Source: Closterium sp. Naga37s-1 (lineage: Eukaryota; Streptophyta; Zygnematophyceae; Desmidiales; Closteriaceae). From it: 64,000 bases of DNA. The stretch is from positions 377,501 through 441,500 of the forward strand of contig CANJKZ010000117.1 of NCBI GenBank assembly GCA_947471745.1. The letters run 5' to 3'. The notes under the pieces were generated by a model. That model saw nothing but the letters and a program-made list of their open reading frames with translations. It had not been told where the DNA came from and made no database searches. Shown piece after piece: positions 49,501 through 60,021 of the stretch. The position numbers and the translations under genes are program-made. Positions within the stretch are counted from its first letter, which is position 1, and each line of letters opens with the position of its first letter.

Positions 49501-52500
49501 GCATGGCATGGCATGGCATGCACGGTATGACACGCACCTATCAAGCCCTTCCATGCAGGGGAAAGACGTGGAAGGACTTGACAGGTAGCGGGACGCAGGG
49601 AAGTGTGAAAGTAGCCAAAAGGTGTAGTTTTGAGGTGACTAAAAACAAAAAGTATTGCACACAGAGTAGGTGTGTGCGTGGGCAGCGACTCTTGAGACGT
49701 CTCAAAAGTAGGTGTGCGCGTGGGCTGTGAATACAACACATGCATTCTCCCCTTGCCACGGCATTCACCTGCCACTCATCAGAGCACCTGCCGTTCTGTT
49801 CATGCATCTGCCACACGCATGGCAATGCCAACAATTAAACCCCGAAGCACCCCCCGCCTCTCCCCCCTTCCCCGCCACTAGCCAGCTGAACGCACACACC
49901 CCCACCAACGCATGCCCTCATCCCGCCAATCAATCTCCCATCACAGCACTGAGCTCTCACCTGCCACACGCCATGGCAATATTGTCAAACCCCGAGGCAC
50001 CCCCTGCCTCGCCTTTGCCCAGCTGCTGCTGAATCTCCTGCCTCACCTCTACCTTTCCCCTCTCTTCCTCACCTGCCACACGCCATGGCAATATCGTCAA
50101 ACCCCGAAGCACCTCCCGCCTCGACAATCGTCAGGTGCACTTGACCGATCACTTCACTCACCTGCCACACGCCATGGCAATGTCGTCAAACCCCGATGCA
50201 CCTCCCGCCTCGCCTTTGCCCAGTTGCTGCTCGATTTCCCTCACTGCCTCCATGTATCCCCTGGTATGGAAAAGAGTGGTAACCAGGTAACAAGCAGGGG
50301 GATGGGTGAAAGGAGGAAAGACAGCTGCTGCTCGATCTCCCTCACTGCCTCCAGGTACCCCCTGGTGGGGCGGACAGGGAAGGGGAAGGGTGGTAACCAG
50401 GTAACATGTAGCTTTTGGTGTCGTAAAACCCGGAAGCACGTCCCGCCACTCCTTTGCTCAACTGCTGCTCGATCTCCCTCACTGCCTCCATGTATCCCCT
50501 GGTGGGACACGGAAGCGGGGGTGGGAGGGGTGGTAACCGGGTAACACAGTCATTGCTCAGCTGCTTCTCCATCTCCCTCACTCCCTCCATTTACCCCCTG
50601 GTGGAATGGTGGTAACCAGGTAACAAGTAGGGGCGGGAAGGGAAGGGGGTGGTAACCAGGTCACATGTAGCCCCTGGTATTGTCAAACCCCGAAGCACCT
50701 CCCGCCTCGCCTTTGCCCAGCTGCTGCTCGATCTCCCGCACTGCCTCCATTTACCCCCTGGTATGGAAAAGAGTGGTAACCAGGTAACAAGTATGGGATG
50801 GGTGAAAGGAGGAAAGACAGCTGCTGATCGATCTCCCTCCCTGCCTCCATATACCCCCTGGTGGGATGGTGGTAACCAGGTAACAAGTGCACACAGACAT
50901 TGCTCAGCTGCTGCTCGATCTCCCTCACTGCCTCCAGGTACCCCCTGTGAAAGGGGGTGGTAACCGGGTAACAATTAGGAGGATGGTGGAAATGGGGGGT
51001 GGCAAGTAGGAAAGACAGCTGCTGCTCGATCTCCCTCACTGCCTCCAGGTACCCCCTGGTGGTAACCAGGTAACACGAGCGTTGCACATGATGTTACATC
51101 TCACTTACAGCATCACATGCATGCAGCATCCCTCACTCACCAGATGTCGTATTGCAGTCAACTCGGCACCGTGTCAAGAACAAAGCTTTCAGCCACCCAG
51201 AGTTTTGAAGAAAATGGGCTTCACTTCACTTCACTCACCACCTGCCGAGAGGATTTTTTAGACGCCTAAAAAAATCACTTCACTCACCATGTGCCGAGAG
51301 CGTTTGACCCCCCAACAGGAATGACATACGGCTTCCGTCCCTCAGCGGATAGCCTCTCGGCCAACACCTTGCCCAGGTGCTGCCGGGAAGAGAGAGGGAG
51401 AGGGATGGGGAGGGAGGGTTTGGTAGCAGAAAAGAGTCCCATTGCATGATGCGGGGAGGGTGGGATATGTGAGCATTGGCCCTCCCTGATAGGAATGACG
51501 TATGGCTTCCGTCCCTCAGCTGATAGCCTCTCCACCAGTACCTTGCCCAGGTGCTGCCGGGAAGAGAGAGGGAGAGGGATGGCAAGGGAAGAGTTGGAGA
51601 ATAAACCCGGAGATGACAGAATCCCCCAACAAACATCTAACCATCCATGGTGCAGGGACAGCGTTGGCTTGTCCCCCCATGATGATACATCCCAAACACT
51701 GCCACCTGCATCACGCATACATCTAGACAGGGATGAAATGGCGATTGCCTCCTTCCCTGTTGGGAAACCCCAACGCTGATTCAGCTTCAGAACAGAACGG
51801 CGCTCAGGAAAAAGAATCAACCCCGCCTCCCCACAGGCCACCTCACCTCACCTCGCTGCCATGCTTGGCATACTCCTTCTTGATCATCAGATGCACCTTC
51901 GCTCCCACCATGGACTGCTGTGGCAAGCACACCCACCCACCCACCTGCCCTGCCTCCCCCCTCCACCTCACCTCGCTGCCATGCTTGGCATACTCCTTCT
52001 TGATCACCAGATGCACCTTGGCCCCTCCCCCCATCCCTCACCTCACTGCCATGCTTGGCGTACTCCTCTTTGGTAACCAGATGCACCTTCGCTCCCACCA
52101 TGCACTCCACCAGCAGACGAAATTCTAGTGAACCCAAAGCCTCCTTTCCCCGCTTTCCCCACCTCCTCCCCTTCCCCCACCTCACCTCACTACCATGCTT
52201 GGCGTACTCCTCCTTGGTGATCAGATGCACCCTGGCCCCCACCATGCGTTCCACCAGCAGGTTTCCCTCCAGGCCCGGATCAGAGGTGGCCAGAGCCTGG
52301 TGAGGTGGGGGTATACGCGGGAAGAGTGTTAAGAGCAATATTACTACTGTCCAGGGCATGCACCCTCGCCCCCACCATGCGCTCCACCAGCAGATTGCCC
52401 TCCAGGCCTGGTTCAGAGCCTGCCAGCGCCTGTTGACGGGGACGATGGGCATGGGGGTCAGGAACGCGGGGCGAAAGAACGGAAGGGGAAGAGTGAAGGG

Positions 52501-53652
52501 AGAAAGGTTACTGCCAGGGCATGCACCCTGGCCCCCACCATGCGCTCCACCAGCAGGTTGCCCTCCAGGCCCGGATCACAGCCTGCCAGCGCCTGGCCAG
52601 GGGCAGGGGGAATGCGAGCAAGTAGGGGAGCAACGGAGTGAAGGAAACACAGCAGGTGGGTCAGCCTCGCCCCCACCATTCGCTCTACCAGCAGATTGCC
52701 CTCCAGGCCCGGATCAGAGCCTGCAAGCGCCTGATGAGGGGGGCGATGGGGGGAAGAGTGAAGAGGGGATAGGGAAGGGGAAAGGTTATTGCCAAGGCAT
52801 GCACCCTGGCCAGATGCACCCTCGCCCCCACCGTTCGCTTCACCAGCAGATTGCCCTCCAGGCCCGGATCAGAGCCTGCCAGCGCCTGGTCAAGTCAAGG
52901 GGAGGGGCGATAGGGGGTGATGGGTAGAGTCATAAGAGGAGCACCATTCGCTCCACCAGCAGATTGCCCTCCAGGCCTGGATCAGAGCCTGCAAGCAACT
53001 GGCAAGAAGGAAAGAACGAAGCGTAAGGGGAGAAATACAGTATTACAGATACCTTCAACGCTCCTCCCCCTCCCCTCACCCTCCCCAAAGCCCTCGCTAA
53101 ACCTCCCTCCCCACACCCCCTTCACGAGGTGACTTTTGAGTCGACTCAAAAGTCTCCTTCAACGCTCCTCCCCCTCCCCTCACCCTCCTCAAAGCCCTTG
53201 CTAAACCTCCCTCCCCACACCCCCTTCATCCTCCTCCACCATGCGCGCTTCACCAGCAAATCTCCCCCTCCCCCCCCACTTCATTCAAACCCAGCCACCT
53301 CACTCACCCGGCTGGTCCTCAGGATAAGGTGCGCCTCGAGCCCGGCCAATCGCGCGGCGACAGCTGTCGCGCGGCAATGATTGCTCTGGATGCCACCAAT
53401 AGTAATGAGCGTGTCTGCTCCCTTGGCGAGGGCGTCAGCAAGCAGAAACTCCAGCTTGCGCACCTGATGGTGGTGGTGGAGTGCGTATGTAGTCACACAC
53501 ACACATTAAGATAGACTCTGAATGCCGCCGATGGAGATGAGCGTGTCTGCTCCCTTGGCGAGGGCGTCTGCAAGCAGAAACTCCAGCTTGCGCACCTGAT
53601 GGTGGCGGTGGAATACATACACATATACATATGCATATACATCTACATATAC

Positions 53653-53696
<44 letters not shown>

Positions 53697-56600
53697 TTAT
53701 ATACATTTCAATATTGTTGTCAGTATTGGACTCTGGATGCCTCCGATGGTGATGAGCGTGTCTGCTCCTTTAGAGAGGGCGTCTGCAAGTAGGAACTCCA
53801 GCTTTCGCACCTGATGGTGTTGATGAAACACATATACATGTAAATGTACACATATATACACGTATTCCTATACATTTCAGAATTATACTAAAAAATAGAC
53901 CCTGGAAGCGGCCGATGGTGATGAGTGTGTATATTCCCTTAGAAAAGGCGTCTGCAAGAAGGAATGCCAAATGTGCGCACCTTTTGATTGTGGTGGAATA
54001 CATACATAAATATAAACATATACTACATATATTCATACACATAAAGATAAGAGAAGGTAAGAAGACCACCCACTTACTCCCTCAAACCCTCTCCCTCCCC
54101 ATCTCCCTCCCTCACCTTGTTGCCGCTGAGCTCCATTCCCGAGAGGTCACCCCTCTGCTCAGGGAGAGAGGGCAGCAGGAGAAAGAAGCAGAGCCCACCC
54201 ACGCATTCCCCTTGCACTCTCTCCCCCCCTCCCCCTCCCTCACCTTGTTGCCGCTGAGCTCCATTCCCGAGAGGTCACCCCTCTGCTCAGGGAGAGAGGG
54301 CAGCAGGAGAAAGAAGCAGAGCCCACCCACGCATTCCCCTTGCACTCTCTCCCCCCCTCCCCCTCCCTCACCTTGTTGCCGCTGAGCTCCATTCCCGAGA
54401 GGTCACCCCTCTGCTCAGGGAGAGAGGGCAGCAGGAGAAAGAAGCAGAGCCCACCCACGCATTCCCCTTGCACTCTCTCCCCCCCTCCCCCTCCCTCACC
54501 TTGTTGCCGCTGAGCTCCATTCCCGAGAGGTCACCCCTCTGCTCAGGGAGAGAGGGCAGCAGGAGAAAGAAGCAGAGCCCACCCACGCATTCCCCTTGCA
54601 CTCTCTCCCCCCCTCCCCCTCCCTCACCTTGTTGCCGCTGAGCTCCATTCCCGAGAGGTCACCCCTCTGCTCAGGGAGAGAGGGCAGCAGGAGAAAGAAG
54701 CAGAGCCCACCCACGCATTCCCCTTGCACTCTCTCCCCCCCTCCCCCTCCCTCACCTTCTTGCCACTGAGCTCCATTCCCGAGAGGTCATCCCTCTGCTC
54801 AGGGAGAGGATCAATCATCAACTTCTGTCAATTTCTCTTCAGCCTCAATCCATCTCTTTCCTTCAACCACCAACCTACTCCCTGCCCCTCTCTCTCGCCA
54901 TCCCCTTTCCTCACCTTGTTACCGCTCAGCTCCATTCCCGAGAGATCATCCCTCTGCTCAGGGAGAGGGCAAAGACACCAGAGGAGCAACGGAAAAATAT
55001 TTTCCAGTGTCAATTCCACTCGTACTAAAAGAACAAAACAAACAAACATCCAAGAATATCTCAGGGAGGTTCGCTAAAATGACGCATTTGTGAGGGAAGA
55101 ACTGACAGGAGGTTGGGAACTGAAGAGTAGGACCGACTCTGTGACTGTTAGTCTGCTGACCTTTATGTAGAGCTCCGTGGCGGATGTGTGGGAGATTTGG
55201 AATGTCTTTTGAGACGTCTTAAAAGTCAACAGTGTCAATTACCTTTATGTAGAGCTCCGTGGCGGGTGGGTGGGAGATCTGGAATGCCTTTTGAGACGTC
55301 TTAAAAGTCAACAGTGTCAATTACCTTTATATAGAGCTCCGTGGCGGATGTGTGGGAGATCTGGAATGCCTTTTGAGACGTCTTAAAAGTCGACAGTGTC
55401 ACTTACCTTTATGTAGAGCTCTGTGCCGGGTGGGAGGTCTGGAATGTTCCACCGATGAATCGGTGTGGGTACGACTTTTTGAGGCGCCTCAAAAGAACCA
55501 ACAATGTGACTAAGATTGATAATATGCTGACCTTTATATAGAGCTCTGTGCCGGGTGGGAGGTCTGGAATGTTCCACCGATGAATCGGCGTGGGGCGCTG
55601 GAATAGAGAGAGAGAAATATGAGAATTGGGGGATTTGGACGGTCGTAGGCGGGGAGAGGGAGGTATTAATAGGGGTGTTTATTTAGAGGCAAGACTTCAT
55701 GCCCTGTGGGAGATCTGGAATGTTCCACCGATGAATAGGCGTGGGGCACTGGATGCAACAGAGAGAATTGGGCGGGTTGGAAGGATACAGTGAGGAGAGA
55801 GGGAGGTATGGATGAGTGTGCTAAGTTGGGTGTGTAACGCTCCAAGCCGGGCGGGAGATACGGAATGTTCCACCGATTAATGGGTGTGCCGCGCTGGAAC
55901 ACAGAGCATGAGGATTGTGGGGGGGGAGGGGGGGGGGGGGTTGGAAGGCCGTAGGCCGGGGAGAGAGGGAGACATGATAAGTGTGCTGATGTATGGCGCC
56001 TCACAAGACATTCTGCCTCATTTCTCTTTATCTTCCGCATCCTTGTCCCAGCAGCCCACACCCATACATCAGTGGAACATTTCAGATCTACCACATGGAA
56101 CGGAGCCTTATTATCACATTTCAAATCACTCACATGTGCGAGAGTGAGGAACTGGCTGGGCAGGGGGTTCAAATGAGAGGCCCATTCCGGGGGGTTATAT
56201 GGCTGCAGCGACAGGTAACCCGATTGGGGGAACTTACTGCTCGTATTCCCATCCTCGTTAGAAACGGGAGTGTTGGTATCAACAAATTACTCACATGTGC
56301 GAGAGTGAGGAACTGGCTGGGCAGGGGGTTCAAATGAGAGGCCCATTCCGGGGGGTTATATGGCTGCAGCGACAGGTAACCCGATTCTGGAAACTTCCTG
56401 CTCCTGCTTCCATCCTCGTTAGAGACGGCAGCGATAGCAGCAATAGACCCCGCAGTGTGAGAATCCATGTTCGATGCCATTGCTCGCGGAATCCGGCTTC
56501 TGGAAGGCGCTGGAGAGAAGCTTCTAGAAGCTGCTAGCGGAATTCCCGTGAGAAACGCACTGCTAGCGCTGAATGCACGTCCAGGAGAACTTGCGCTGTC

Positions 56601-56738
56601 AGAGCCGGTTGTCTGTGCGACGGAATGTCGACAACTCGTGGAGGGTGTTCCTGAAAGGGCTCGCTCAGGAGCTATGGTGGGTCGATTCAGACGGACGTGC
56701 GACGGGAGTAAGAATGAAACGCATACTGCGGTGCGCAT
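46569..56738 (-). CDS. DCD: D-cysteine desulfhydrase (ACC deaminase family), 10 exons, 482 aa
   Basis: PLP enzyme that breaks D-cysteine into pyruvate, ammonia and H2S; plant forms are mitochondrial. Exons (minus): 56738-56295, 55597-55532, 54154-54116, 53463-53308, 52296-52186, 51379-51288, 50260-50162, 49016-48836, 47636-47539, 46731-46569. All joints are GT-AG and in phase (1,449 nt). The first about 115 residues are Ser/Arg-rich and fit a targeting peptide. Motifs in order: [53 protein letters not shown] (Lys of SGNK binds PLP), [123 protein letters not shown]. Odd: the nearest mini-exon copy reads RGD where the family has RED/RDD. ACC deaminase activity is possible but the plant subfamily is D-Cys-specific. 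Confidence 0.93.
46850..47355. repeat. 13-bp minisatellite (CCCTCCTCCCAAT)
   Basis: About 38 units in the last intron of the D-cysteine desulfhydrase gene, with a higher-order pattern of about 78 bp (CCCTTCTCCCAATTCC blocks). Confidence 0.95.
47700..48595 (-). repeat. Acceptor-side echoes of desulfhydrase exon 9
   Basis: The full exon is 47636-47539. Six or more upstream copies (near 47740-47812, 47880-47930, 48005-48068, 48145-48205, 48290-48355, 48425-48470, 48540-48588) keep [18 protein letters not shown] with the acceptor and then break into ACACATAGGCACA-type repeats. None keeps the exon's 3' end ([10 protein letters not shown]), except a partial copy near 47725. A 6-bp (CATGCA)n run lies at 48598-48656. 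Confidence 0.85.
49060..49385 (-). repeat. Acceptor-side echoes of desulfhydrase exon 8
   Basis: Two upstream copies (about 49085-49180 and 49270-49382) repeat [19 protein letters not shown] and AYSVCDT but lack the 3' half ([15 protein letters not shown]). In one copy the GGCACGTC has become GGCACATC, giving Thr-Ser to Thr-Asn/Ser changes. Confidence 0.85.
49689..49708. repeat. Palindrome CTCTTGAGACGTCTCAAAAG
   Basis: Between two copies of GTAGGTGTGYGCGTGGGC (about 49667 and 49707). Confidence 0.92.
49985..51065 (-). repeat. Echoes of desulfhydrase exon 7 on both sides
   Basis: The full exon is 50260-50162. Downstream copies (about 49965-50040 and 50075-50125) keep the 3' part ([13 protein letters not shown] plus donor). 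Upstream copies (near 50330-50370, 50455-50505, 50560-50600, 50715-50765, 50820-50865, 50905-50945, 51020-51060) keep the 5' part ([13 protein letters not shown]) and share the intron phrase TGGTAACCAGGTAAC. Confidence 0.85.
51225..51565 (-). repeat. Echoes of desulfhydrase exon 6
   Basis: The full exon is 51379-51288. A downstream micro-copy of the exon end and donor (TCACTTCACTCACCA plus TGCCGAGAG, 51226-51251) is separated from the full copy by a 25-bp palindrome (51252-51276). An upstream copy at about 51485-51557 repeats [20 protein letters not shown]. Confidence 0.9.
51252..51276. repeat. 25-bp palindrome, centre TTAGACGCCTAA
   Basis: Between two direct repeats of TCACTTCACTCACCA plus TGCCGAGAG at the end of desulfhydrase exon 6. 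Confidence 0.93.
51840..53000 (-). repeat. Echoes of desulfhydrase exon 5 on both sides
   Basis: The full exon is 52296-52186. Downstream copies (about 51848-51915, 51970-52022, 52040-52100) keep the 3' part ([20 protein letters not shown] plus donor). Upstream copies (about 52355-52432, 52525-52595, 52668-52735, 52805-52890, 52940-53000) keep the 5' part ([20 protein letters not shown]). Confidence 0.88.
53131..53154. repeat. Perfect 24-bp palindrome, centre GAGTCGACTC
   Basis: Between two ~85-bp direct repeats (CTTCAACGCTCCTCCCCC...CCCACACCCCCTTCA; about 53054-53124 and 53156-53228). Confidence 0.95.
53510..53990 (-). repeat. Acceptor-side echoes of desulfhydrase exon 4
   Basis: The full exon is 53463-53308. 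Three upstream copies (about 53517-53600, 53733-53815, 53895-53985) keep [20 protein letters not shown] and IGG-Q but none continues to [13 protein letters not shown]. Decay increases with distance (the farthest reads [20 protein letters not shown]). ACATAT repeats fill 53620-53695. Confidence 0.9.
54103..54955 (-). repeat. Catalytic-lysine mini-exon amplified in a 128-bp tandem array
   Basis: The 39-nt exon 3 of the desulfhydrase, with its acceptor, donor and flanking intron, is repeated five times in a perfectly spaced, essentially identical 128-bp unit (exons at 54116, 54244, 54372, 54500 and 54628), plus two diverged upstream copies near 54757 and 54915. The five units read [13 protein letters not shown]. 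The diverged copies read [13 protein letters not shown] and [13 protein letters not shown]. All keep AG and GT signals. Confidence 0.95.
55206..55389. repeat. Three identical palindromes CTTTTGAGACGTCTTAAAAG in ~83-bp tandem units
   Basis: Positions 55206-55225, 55288-55307 and 55370-55389; each unit is one echo of desulfhydrase exon 2. Confidence 0.93.
55477..55494. repeat. Perfect 18-bp palindrome with GGCGCC centre
   Basis: Between two near-identical copies of the end of desulfhydrase exon 2 (55408-55466 and 55532-55597). Confidence 0.93.
56131..56225 (-). repeat. Donor-side echo of desulfhydrase exon 1
   Basis: Copy of the last about 80 nt of exon 1 ([20 protein letters not shown] and the donor), placed 162 bp downstream of the original junction and nearly identical to it. 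Confidence 0.9.
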
Positions 56739-57501
56739 TGGACCAGACTAAGGAAGCTTGACGAACAGGAGCGTCGTACACAAGGCACGATGCAAACGGG
56801 TTGATTGTGCACGATACTCCTGTTTACTACTGTCAAGTCTCAAAATTGGGTAGTCATGGCTTGTGGCTGTGGCAGAAGGCACTGAAATTCCGTAGAATTC
56901 CCAAGCCCCGGCCTGGTGCAGTGAATCTGTCACAGAATGAACATCGTTCCTTGATATTAGCAGGTTCCCCGTTTCCATATAGAGCATAAAGGCAATAAGG
57001 TGGTTGGGCAAAATTGTCTGGCAGCCAAATATATGACTTTCGTTAGGGTGAAACAGGCTTCTGTTTACAATCACAAAATCCACAAATTGTTCAATTCGTA
57101 GGCGATGTTCAGTGACATCCTCAGCGAAACCCAAACACAATCTTGAAAGTCGTTACAGTGCGCCACGTGCCAACTCGCCTGTTGTGTCAACCACTCAAAT
57201 TACGACACGCCAGACACGGAGTCAACATTTTCGCTGACACAATCCAAAAAGTTCCCAGCAAGCGATCATTCACAGCTGGTTACCAATCTGTCCCGCTTTC
57301 TCAGGAGCAGTAGCAGGGGGGATGCTTCTGCTGGAGTCTCCCTCCCTCGTCATCTTCATAAAAGAGATTGCTCTGGTTGTTTGAAGGATTCTTGCTGCTA
57401 GTCCACTTACCTATCAGATAGCACTGCGGGACAGTGCGAAATTCCGGGAATTTTAGGTATCTCCCTCCATTTCCGGCTGTTTGTCATTTCCTGGTCCAAT
57501 C
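56739..57501. promoter_or_regulatory. Divergent promoter region between desulfhydrase and uroporphyrinogen decarboxylase
   Basis: 763 bp between two head-to-head start codons. Largely unique sequence; no clear TATA box or motif that I can support. Small open frames on both strands are not convincing genes. Confidence 0.55.
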
Positions 57502-60021
57502 ATGGCCGCCATTTCCGCGTCCCAAGCAGCTGTCTCTAGCGCAGCAGCTTTCAAGCAGTGTGGATTCTCCTCAGGAGAAAGCTTCGGAGAGCAGTCTCTT
57601 GCGCTTAAGAACACTGTCCACCTCAAGAGCAAGAACCAAGCTGCTCTGTCATGCCGAGCTAGCGTCGCTTCAGGTTGATTACACGTGACCATCCCTAAGT
57701 CATCACTTTTTTTCAGCCAAAGAGCTCTTCATCGCAAAATCCCCCTCACATACACTCCTTACAAAAATCGCGTTCATATTCATCATTCCGCATCTCTCAT
57801 CTGTGAATTCATGCTATTACAGAGACCGTGAGCTCTTCCGCTCCTGCGTCGACAGAGGATCCCTTGCTGCTGAGGGCCGTCAGGGGTGACAAGGTGGAGA
57901 GGCCTCCAGTCTGGCTCATGAGGCAGGCTGGCCGGTACATGAAGGTAAAATACTTCTGCAATTAACCGTACGAGTGATAATAACCAAATAAGTAATTTCC
58001 TTCCATTTCTGGGCCATTGCTGATAGCTCCGACGTTTGTTTCCACGTTCAGGTGTATCAAGACCTGTGCAAGAAGCACAAAACTTTCAGGGAACGCTCTG
58101 AGAATGTCGACCTCTCGGTCGAGATCTCTCTCCAGCCGTGGAGGGCCTTCAAGCCAGACGGAGTAAGGACAGAGAATTCAGTATTTCAAATAATTCCTTT
58201 CGAATGCTCGTTCTTCTACTACAGCTTTTCCTGTCGGTGGATTCTCATGATATGTTTCTTTGTGTTGTAAAACTTCTCATGGATGCAGATCATCCTGTTC
58301 TCTGACATCTTGACGCCGCTGACCGGAATGAACATTCCGTTCGACATCGTTCCCACCAAGGGCCCGATTATCCATGACCCTATTAGGACTGCCGCGGATG
58401 TCGCCAAGGTGCAGCCTCTGGACCCGGACACGGCGTTGCACTACGTCGGCGAGACCCTCCAGATTCTCCGGAAGGAGGTGAGAATCACATGCTCGATGGA
58501 ATGTAAAAAAAGAAAGCAGCCGCGTGTTCCATCTCCTTCCGTAACCCTATTTACATCCCGATTCCCTCGCACATAATAAGTCGTTGAGCAAGGCATACAT
58601 TTGGAACCATATACCTCTTTACCGTCTCCGTGGGTTTATCCCTGGTATACTCCGTGGTGGTAGCAACCAAGAGCGAAATTATATTATGGCCCAGGAAACC
58701 CAATAATGAAAAAAATATTAGACTGACAACGCTTCTGTTCATTTCAACGAATTAGCAACAGCATTCTTACGGACGCGACATTGCTGGCTCTCCATTTTCA
58801 CTCTGAATTCCGTCTCTCCCTCTCATCCACGTCTATTTGCAACACCGTCTCTGACTTACTCGACCCGCTTTACCCTTAATGAATCGTTGTACACCGTGCT
58901 TTCCTCTGCAGGCTGCAAACCAGTCAACTGTCCTCGGTTTCGTGGGTGCTCCCTTCACAATGGCGTCTTACATTGTCGAGGGTGGCTCGTCCAAGAACTT
59001 CTCCATCATCAAGAGGATGGCATTCTCAACCCCAGAGGTGCGGTTAGCATTTGACAGGTTCAACGTTTGATGGTTTACGTTGGTTCAGACAGTGCACTGC
59101 AAAGTCCTTACCATGGCTTCTTAACCTAGTTCAGATACGTGGCCTGGCGCTAGCTTTTGACTGGTTTAACGTTACACGGACGAGTTGGTTCAGCCAGCGC
59201 ACTTGAAAACCCTTCCCATGGCTTCTTAACCAAGTTCATTCATCCATAGTTTCCACCTGTATATTCTATTTGACCTAACCCTCTCTGTGTTGGTGTTGTT
59301 TTATCTTCATCCTGCAGATTCTGCATGCGCTGCTTGCCAAGCTGGCGGAGTCCACTGTGCGCTACATGCGCTACCAGGCAGACAATGGCGCTCAGGCCAT
59401 ACAGATCTTCGACTCGTGGGCCACCAGCCTTTCTCCTTGCGGTACGCCCTTGTGTCTCCCCAAAACAGCTTCTTACAGTTCTTTTGTTTGTCAACAGCTA
59501 TGTCCCAGTCGGTGTTCGTCACCATTTTTTCCTGAAATTTTGTGTGTCACAGGTGTCGTGCTGCTTTTTTTCCTGGCTCATGGGCTGACATGCTTATCTA
59601 TGTGCGTATATGTATGTGTGATTTGGCAGACTTCGAAGTCTTCAGCCTGCCATACATCAAGCAGATTGTGGCTGAGGTGAAGTCCACCCACCCTGACCTG
59701 CCCATCATCCTCTATGCCAGCGGTAGCGGTGGCCTGCTTGAGCGCATGTCTAAGACTGGAGTCGATGTCGTCAGTGTGGATTGGACCGTTGACATGGCTG
59801 AGGCTCGGGAGAGGATCGGCAAGGACATCGCTGTGCAGGGCAATGTGGACCCGGCGATTCTGTTTGGTTCCAAGGAGACAATTACAGCGAGGATCCACGA
59901 CACGGTGGTCAAGGCAGGGTCACACAAGCACATTCTCAACCTTGGTCATGGTGTCTTGATAGGCACCCCAGAGGAGAATGTGGAGCATTTCTTCTCTGAG
60001 GCACTCAAGCTTAGGTATTAG
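57502..60021 (+). CDS. HEME: Uroporphyrinogen decarboxylase, plastid type, 7 exons, 411 aa
   Basis: Decarboxylates uroporphyrinogen III to coproporphyrinogen III in haem and chlorophyll synthesis. Exons: 57502-57673, 57823-57944, 58052-58162, 58289-58477, 58912-59037, 59318-59441, 59630-60021 (TAG). GT-AG and phases fit; total 1,236 nt. The first about 55 residues are rich in Ala, Ser and Lys with few acids, fitting a chloroplast transit peptide. Motifs: [14 protein letters not shown] (substrate-binding N-terminal signature), [102 protein letters not shown]. Full length for plant forms. Unlike its neighbours it has short introns without exon echoes; only one intron (59050-59240) has a ~100-bp internal duplication. 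Confidence 0.97.
59050..59240. repeat. Tandem duplication inside UROD intron 5
   Basis: Two ~105-bp diverged copies sharing GGTTCAACGTT / GGTTTAACGTT, GTTGGTTCAG and CCATGGCTTCTTAACC. No exon sequence is included. Confidence 0.85.

Larger units (their letters stand above)
55150..55895 (-). repeat. Echoes of desulfhydrase exon 2 on both sides
   Basis: The full exon is 55597-55532. Downstream: one near-complete copy (about 55408-55466) and three ~83-bp tandem units (55160-55390) that keep the 3' part ([13 protein letters not shown], decayed), each followed by a CTTTTGAGACGTCTTAAAAG palindrome. Upstream copies (about 55700-55752 and 55845-55893) keep the 5' part (TPIHRWNIP). Confidence 0.88.
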
